From: Oceanobacillus halophilus
GTDB taxonomy: Bacteria > Bacillota > Bacilli > Bacillales > Amphibacillaceae
DNA length: 64,000 nt
Direction: 5' to 3'
Assembly (NCBI RefSeq): GCF_003628505.1
Contig: NZ_RBZP01000007.1
Coordinates: 62,001-126,000 of the forward strand
Shown: positions 60,962-64,000 of the stretch, one piece after another
Layout of the letters: every line of letters starts with the position of its first letter
How positions within the stretch are numbered: the first letter of the stretch is position 1
The notes under the pieces: generated by a model
What the model was told of the DNA's origin: nothing
The model's input: only the letters and a program-made list of their open reading frames with translations
Database searches by the model: none
Position numbers and translations under genes: made by a program

Positions 60962-61037
60962 CTATCCTCACTTACATATCCTATTGGAATAATTATCCTA
61001 TTTCACTTATAATTACTTTAGTGAAAGGAGCCTGCAA

Positions 61038-62201
61038 ATGAAGCAATCGACCAGATTTATGAAATTTATTGGTGGGCTAAATTTATTTTACACTTTGGCC
61101 TTATTAATATTGATCGGTATTACTATTTTTATTTATAGCAAGATTTCATTTATTTTCCACCCAATTATCGTCATCTTTTCAACGATAACGGCTCCCATTA
61201 TTCTTGCATTCATTGCCTATTATCTGTTAAATCCGATAGTAGATTTATTAGAGCGTATTCGAATCAAAAGAATATGGGGAATTGTTATTATCATTTTAGG
61301 AATTAGTGGGCTTTTAACAGGAGTTATCTTGCTAACTGCTCCCGCAATTGAATCGCAAATTAAAGAATTAGTTAAAAACTTTCCTTTATATTTAAGTCAG
61401 CTTGGTAATGAAATAACATCTTGGTTACAAAATTCCTTTTTAGGACCTTATTATGATGAAGGATACAATTGGGTTATAACAAATTTCAGCGATATTCCTG
61501 GCATGATTGGAACATATCTAGCAGATGCATTTCAGGGGGTTCGTAATGTAGCAAGCACGATAACGAATGTATTTGTTTCTATCATCACATTCCCATTTAT
61601 TTTGTTCTTTCTTTTAAAAGATGGTGAAAGGTTTAAGGAGTTTAGTTTAAAGCTATTACCGCCTAAATTTCGAGAGGATACAAATCAAATCCTTAAAAAC
61701 ATGGACACACAAGTAGGTTCCTATATTCAAGGACAAATTATTGTTGCAACCTGCATAGGTATTCTACTATTCATTGGTTACCTTATTATTGGACTGGATT
61801 ATGCGATAACCTTAGCGATAGTAGCTGCGGTTACTAGTGTGATTCCTTATCTTGGTCCTACAATAGCGATTATTCCAGCAGTTATTATTGCTATTGTTGA
61901 TTCACCATTTATGATTCTGAAACTGGCCATTGTTTGGATTGCTGTACAGTTTTTAGAGGGGAATTTCATCTCTCCAAATGTCATGGGACGTACCATGCAA
62001 ATCCACCCATTAACCATTATTATTGTCTTACTTATAGCCGGGAACTTATTTGGAATTGTAGGTGTGGTTCTCGGAATTCCTGGATATGCAATATTAAAAG
62101 TACTTGTCGCTTATTTTTATGACAAATTTAGAAGCCGTTATAATAAGTATTATGGGGAAGAATATGGAGCATATCAGGTATCTAAGGACGAGAGAAATTA
62201 A
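61038..62201 (+). CDS. AI-2E family transporter
   Basis: 387 residues with about eight membrane helices: two at the N terminus, an amphipathic exterior part (IESQIKELVKNFPLYLSQLG) and the conserved C-terminal half (FFLLKDGERFKEFSLKLLPP, VGSYIQGQIIVATCIG, PYLGPTIAIIPAVIIA and NVMGRTMQIHPLTII). The family includes TqsA and YueF-like proteins; some export autoinducers or ions. Real substrate unknown. GAAAGGAGCC precedes the ATG. Confidence 0.86.
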   Translation: MKQSTRFMKFIGGLNLFYTLALLILIGITIFIYSKISFIFHPIIVIFSTITAPIILAFIAYYLLNPIVDLLERIRIKRIWGIVIIILGISGLLTGVILLTAPAIESQIKELVKNFPLYLSQLGNEITSWLQNSFLGPYYDEGYNWVITNFSDIPGMIGTYLADAFQGVRNVASTITNVFVSIITFPFILFFLLKDGERFKEFSLKLLPPKFREDTNQILKNMDTQVGSYIQGQIIVATCIGILLFIGYLIIGLDYAITLAIVAAVTSVIPYLGPTIAIIPAVIIAIVDSPFMILKLAIVWIAVQFLEGNFISPNVMGRTMQIHPLTIIIVLLIAGNLFGIVGVVLGIPGYAILKVLVAYFYDKFRSRYNKYYGEEYGAYQVSKDERN

Positions 62202-62218
62202 TAAACTAACTGCCATTT

Positions 62219-62250
62219 AGCGTATACCAAACGTGATTGGTATACGCCTT
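62219..62250 (+). terminator. Terminator of the AI-2E transporter gene
   Basis: GCGTATACCAA and TTGGTATACGC form an 11-bp stem with a 6-nt loop and CTTTT. Confidence 0.85.
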
Positions 62251-62275
62251 TTACCTATTTAAAACAAACGTTTGA

Positions 62276-62941
62276 TTAATTCTTTGGTATTTTTCTAAAC
62301 TGATAAAAGGCTGTTAAAAAAAGGGTAGTAATCAAAAATAATTCAAAAAAATTACCAGTCGCATTACTCTGTATTGGCAATTGGATTCCATTGCCAATCC
62401 CCATCACGGCAACACCAATAAACATGGTTTTCCATTTTAATTTCCACCATAGAATAATAGAGGTAATAGTTAATACGAGAGTGACAACGAGTACCATGAT
62501 AGGAACTCGAACTATTTGGCCATCATTTTCATAACTCAAGACACCATGCTGCCATATCGCTTCCAGTTTCAAGCCAAAGACTACGGTGACAATCTCCACA
62601 ATGACGAGAACGGTAGTTAATAGTACAGCTGCATACATCGCTCCCTTCCTTTTAGGCCATTTCCAGTCCGTTAGATGCAAAGAACGGATAGAAAAAATAA
62701 CTAAAAGAGGGGTTAAAAACGCATGAAGCCAATATCTACCCATATTTAGATTTTCAAGTAATTCCCCTTTTCCAATGTACTTACCCAAAGCCAAAACCAG
62801 ATTATCATACATCAATCCCAAAATTACGAACAATAGTGTAAGCCAGGTAAAAAACCAATCGGACTGTTTTGCTAGAAACATGCCCAAAATTAATAGGCCA
62901 AGATACAATAATGTTAATATGGAAAATAATATACTATCCAT
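62276..62941 (-). CDS. Multi-pass membrane protein, unknown function
   Basis: 221 residues with about seven membrane helices (near 4-22, 30-52, 70-90, 100-122, 146-165, 172-190 and 195-213). Polar features include NMGRYWLHAFLTPLLVIF with a His and WKWPKRKG. No family is recognised. GAGGTAATTAA precedes the ATG. The stop codon is inside the palindrome AACAAACGTTTGATTAA. Confidence 0.6.
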   Translation of the reverse strand: MDSILFSILTLLYLGLLILGMFLAKQSDWFFTWLTLLFVILGLMYDNLVLALGKYIGKGELLENLNMGRYWLHAFLTPLLVIFSIRSLHLTDWKWPKRKGAMYAAVLLTTVLVIVEIVTVVFGLKLEAIWQHGVLSYENDGQIVRVPIMVLVVTLVLTITSIILWWKLKWKTMFIGVAVMGIGNGIQLPIQSNATGNFFELFLITTLFLTAFYQFRKIPKN

Positions 62942-63349
62942 TTAATTACCTCACTTAGAGTAGGATACACATATTCTTCCCATACCTTTTCTAAAAATCA
63001 CACGTCTGTTTAATTATAGGAAACAATCCCATGCTAATTTCCATGTAATCAAACGTTTGTTTTATATTCTATGACGACAATGGCATAGCAAACTATATTA
63101 AAATTTGTCGACTATTTAAATCTTAATAGGCAGAATAACAGCACCTACCCATATCGGCCTTTTATGTAATTATTCATCTTGATCAAACGTTTGTTTTAAT
63201 TGATATAGCCCTTCCCTATCATGACATCCAGCCTAATAACTCTCTTGAAGCACCGATAACAACTAACCCAACATACCCGGTGCCTCCCGGTGCCTGGCAC
63301 TTCCCGGATTTTGTCGAAAAGGGGTTGTTGATCAAACGTTTGTTTTAAT
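62942..63349. other. Gene-free stretch carrying dispersed repeats
   Basis: Three palindromes of the AAACGTTT family (63048, 63182, 63331) and the GTGCCTGGCAC repeat copy 4 (63289-63316) fill it. At 63182 and 63331 the palindrome is followed by the same TTTTAATTNATAT, so about 25 bp are duplicated. A minus-strand frame across the region overlaps the next gene and is rejected. Confidence 0.6.
63289..63316 (+). repeat. Dispersed GTGCCTGGCAC repeat, copy 4
   Basis: GGTGCCTGGCACTTCCCGG then ATTTTGTCG, preceded by a partial duplicate CCGGTGCCTCCC. Confidence 0.75.
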
Positions 63350-63919
63350 TTATATATATTCCTCATCATCGTCATCAAATAACCAACATATAGAATAGTA
63401 AATCTCCTCAAGCGCATCGTGATATCCCCAACCAATACCGTCTGAGTTAACTACAACAGCATATAATCTATCTTTAAAATGTTGAAATACTTCTTCATCC
63501 TTTTCGCATTCCTCTACAACTTTTTGAAACATAGATACCATACTGTAATAAAATCCCTCACCAATGTCACCAAATGAATTCGTATATTCCGTACCCATTT
63601 CAACATAAAACAACTCTAAATCTACCGTTTTTAAATAGTCATCTGTTACTTTTTTAAAATTAGCTATTTCTTTTTTCATTCGTCCTAATCGTAGTTTACT
63701 AGTTTCTTTTGATGGAAAATATTCATCCTTAATATCTTCTTTTGTCTTCTCAAACAAGTCATTCTTCGTATCTTCCGCATTAAACTTTATAGATAAGTAA
63801 TGTTTTACTTCATCATTTAGCTTGTACACCTCTGTAATTAATTTTATAAGTTCCTTTTGGTTATAATGTTTTAAATGCTTTTTCAACTCTGGCATTTTCA
63901 GTTTAGCAACCTTCACCAA
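63350..63919 (-). CDS. DUF6155 family protein
   Basis: 189 residues. The N-terminal helices AKLKMPELKKHLKHYNQKELIKLITEVYKLNDEVKHYLSIKF match the DUF6155 pattern; the C terminus is acidic (WLFDDDDEEYI). It is cytoplasmic, helical and of unknown function. TTG 63919 is chosen, about 10 nt after AGGAGG; the GTG two codons... after it is a less likely alternative. The palindrome copy at 63331 lies just beyond the stop. Confidence 0.65.
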   Translation of the reverse strand: MVKVAKLKMPELKKHLKHYNQKELIKLITEVYKLNDEVKHYLSIKFNAEDTKNDLFEKTKEDIKDEYFPSKETSKLRLGRMKKEIANFKKVTDDYLKTVDLELFYVEMGTEYTNSFGDIGEGFYYSMVSMFQKVVEECEKDEEVFQHFKDRLYAVVVNSDGIGWGYHDALEEIYYSICWLFDDDDEEYI

Positions 63920-63940
63920 TTTCTCATCTCCTCCTATAAG

Positions 63941-63978
63941 AGTGCCTGGCACTTCCCGAATTATGTCTAATTTTGTCG
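63941..63978 (+). repeat. Dispersed GTGCCTGGCAC repeat, copy 5
   Basis: AGTGCCTGGCACTTCCCG then AATTATGTCTAATTTTGTCG, with the last block partly duplicated. It lies directly upstream of the DUF6155 gene. Confidence 0.7.
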
Positions 63979-64000
63979 ACTCCCTATATTACGGCTTACA

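Noticed and set aside
63196-63435. 79-codon minus-strand ORF
   Set aside because: It overlaps the 3' end of the DUF6155 gene and crosses two dispersed repeats; no ribosome site.

Overview
The window is about 64 kb of low-GC DNA from a spore-forming member of the Bacillaceae. Evidence includes strong AGGAGG ribosome sites, T-box and TPP riboswitch leaders, a CotF-type spore coat protein, and YfhD-, YueI-, YhdT/PanF-, YisP- and Ytr-type genes. BCCT-type solute uptake and the repeat content would fit a halotolerant Oceanobacillus/Virgibacillus-like genus, but that placement is inference.

Layout. 1-7.3 kb: the 5' part of an AraC-type regulator gene (minus strand), then a consensus promoter, two T-box leaders in tandem (both with a Trp specifier) and a complete trpEGDCFBA operon. 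7.3-8.6 kb: a decayed TPP-riboswitch-like RNA and a 33-copy 21-bp minisatellite. 8.8-14.5 kb: a thioredoxin-like gene and a Ytr-type ABC transporter operon (minus strand) under a GntR-family repressor, with three matching operators at its promoter. 14.7-24 kb: housekeeping and stress genes (ExoIII, VOC, MBL hydrolase, TctA-like permease, CotF-like coat protein, AIM24, YueI, PfpI, CvfC). 24.3-28.6 kb: acetoacetyl-CoA synthetase and PanF/YhdT, with MITE-like repeats on both sides of the synthetase gene. 28.9-32.2 kb: an accessory stretch of small genes (DUF4181, an AbrB/Doc toxin-antitoxin pair, small membrane proteins, VanZ) separated by copies of one short motif. 32.5-36.4 kb: a large secreted YhcR-like nuclease/5'-nucleotidase with Pho-box-like repeats, then tRNA-Ala(GGC). 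38.1-43.9 kb: a thiamine salvage cluster (thiW, tenA, thiD, thiM, thiE) with two TPP riboswitches; a TnpB-type element has landed between the thiW ribosome site and its start codon. 44-49.4 kb: a Gly-rich protein, a BCCT transporter, a YisP-like protein and an MFS transporter. 49.5-60 kb: a Tad/Flp pilus locus on the minus strand (flp, prepilin peptidase, TadE, Tad, CpaB, TadZ, TadA, TadB, TadC) with a LuxR-type regulator upstream. 60.5-64 kb: a small hypothetical, an AI-2E family transporter, a membrane protein and a DUF6155 protein, with many copies of two dispersed repeats.

The genes group into clear units. The trp operon makes tryptophan from chorismate under tRNA-Trp sensing. The thi cluster takes up a thiamine precursor (ThiW) and salvages pyrimidine and thiazole moieties into thiamine phosphate. 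The Tad genes build an adhesive pilus. The most unusual features are the TnpB insertion that separates the thiW start codon from its Shine-Dalgarno site, the tnpB in-frame stop with a possible guide-RNA-like 3' region, the motif-delimited run of small accessory genes, the triple operator of the Ytr operon, and several families of dispersed palindromes.
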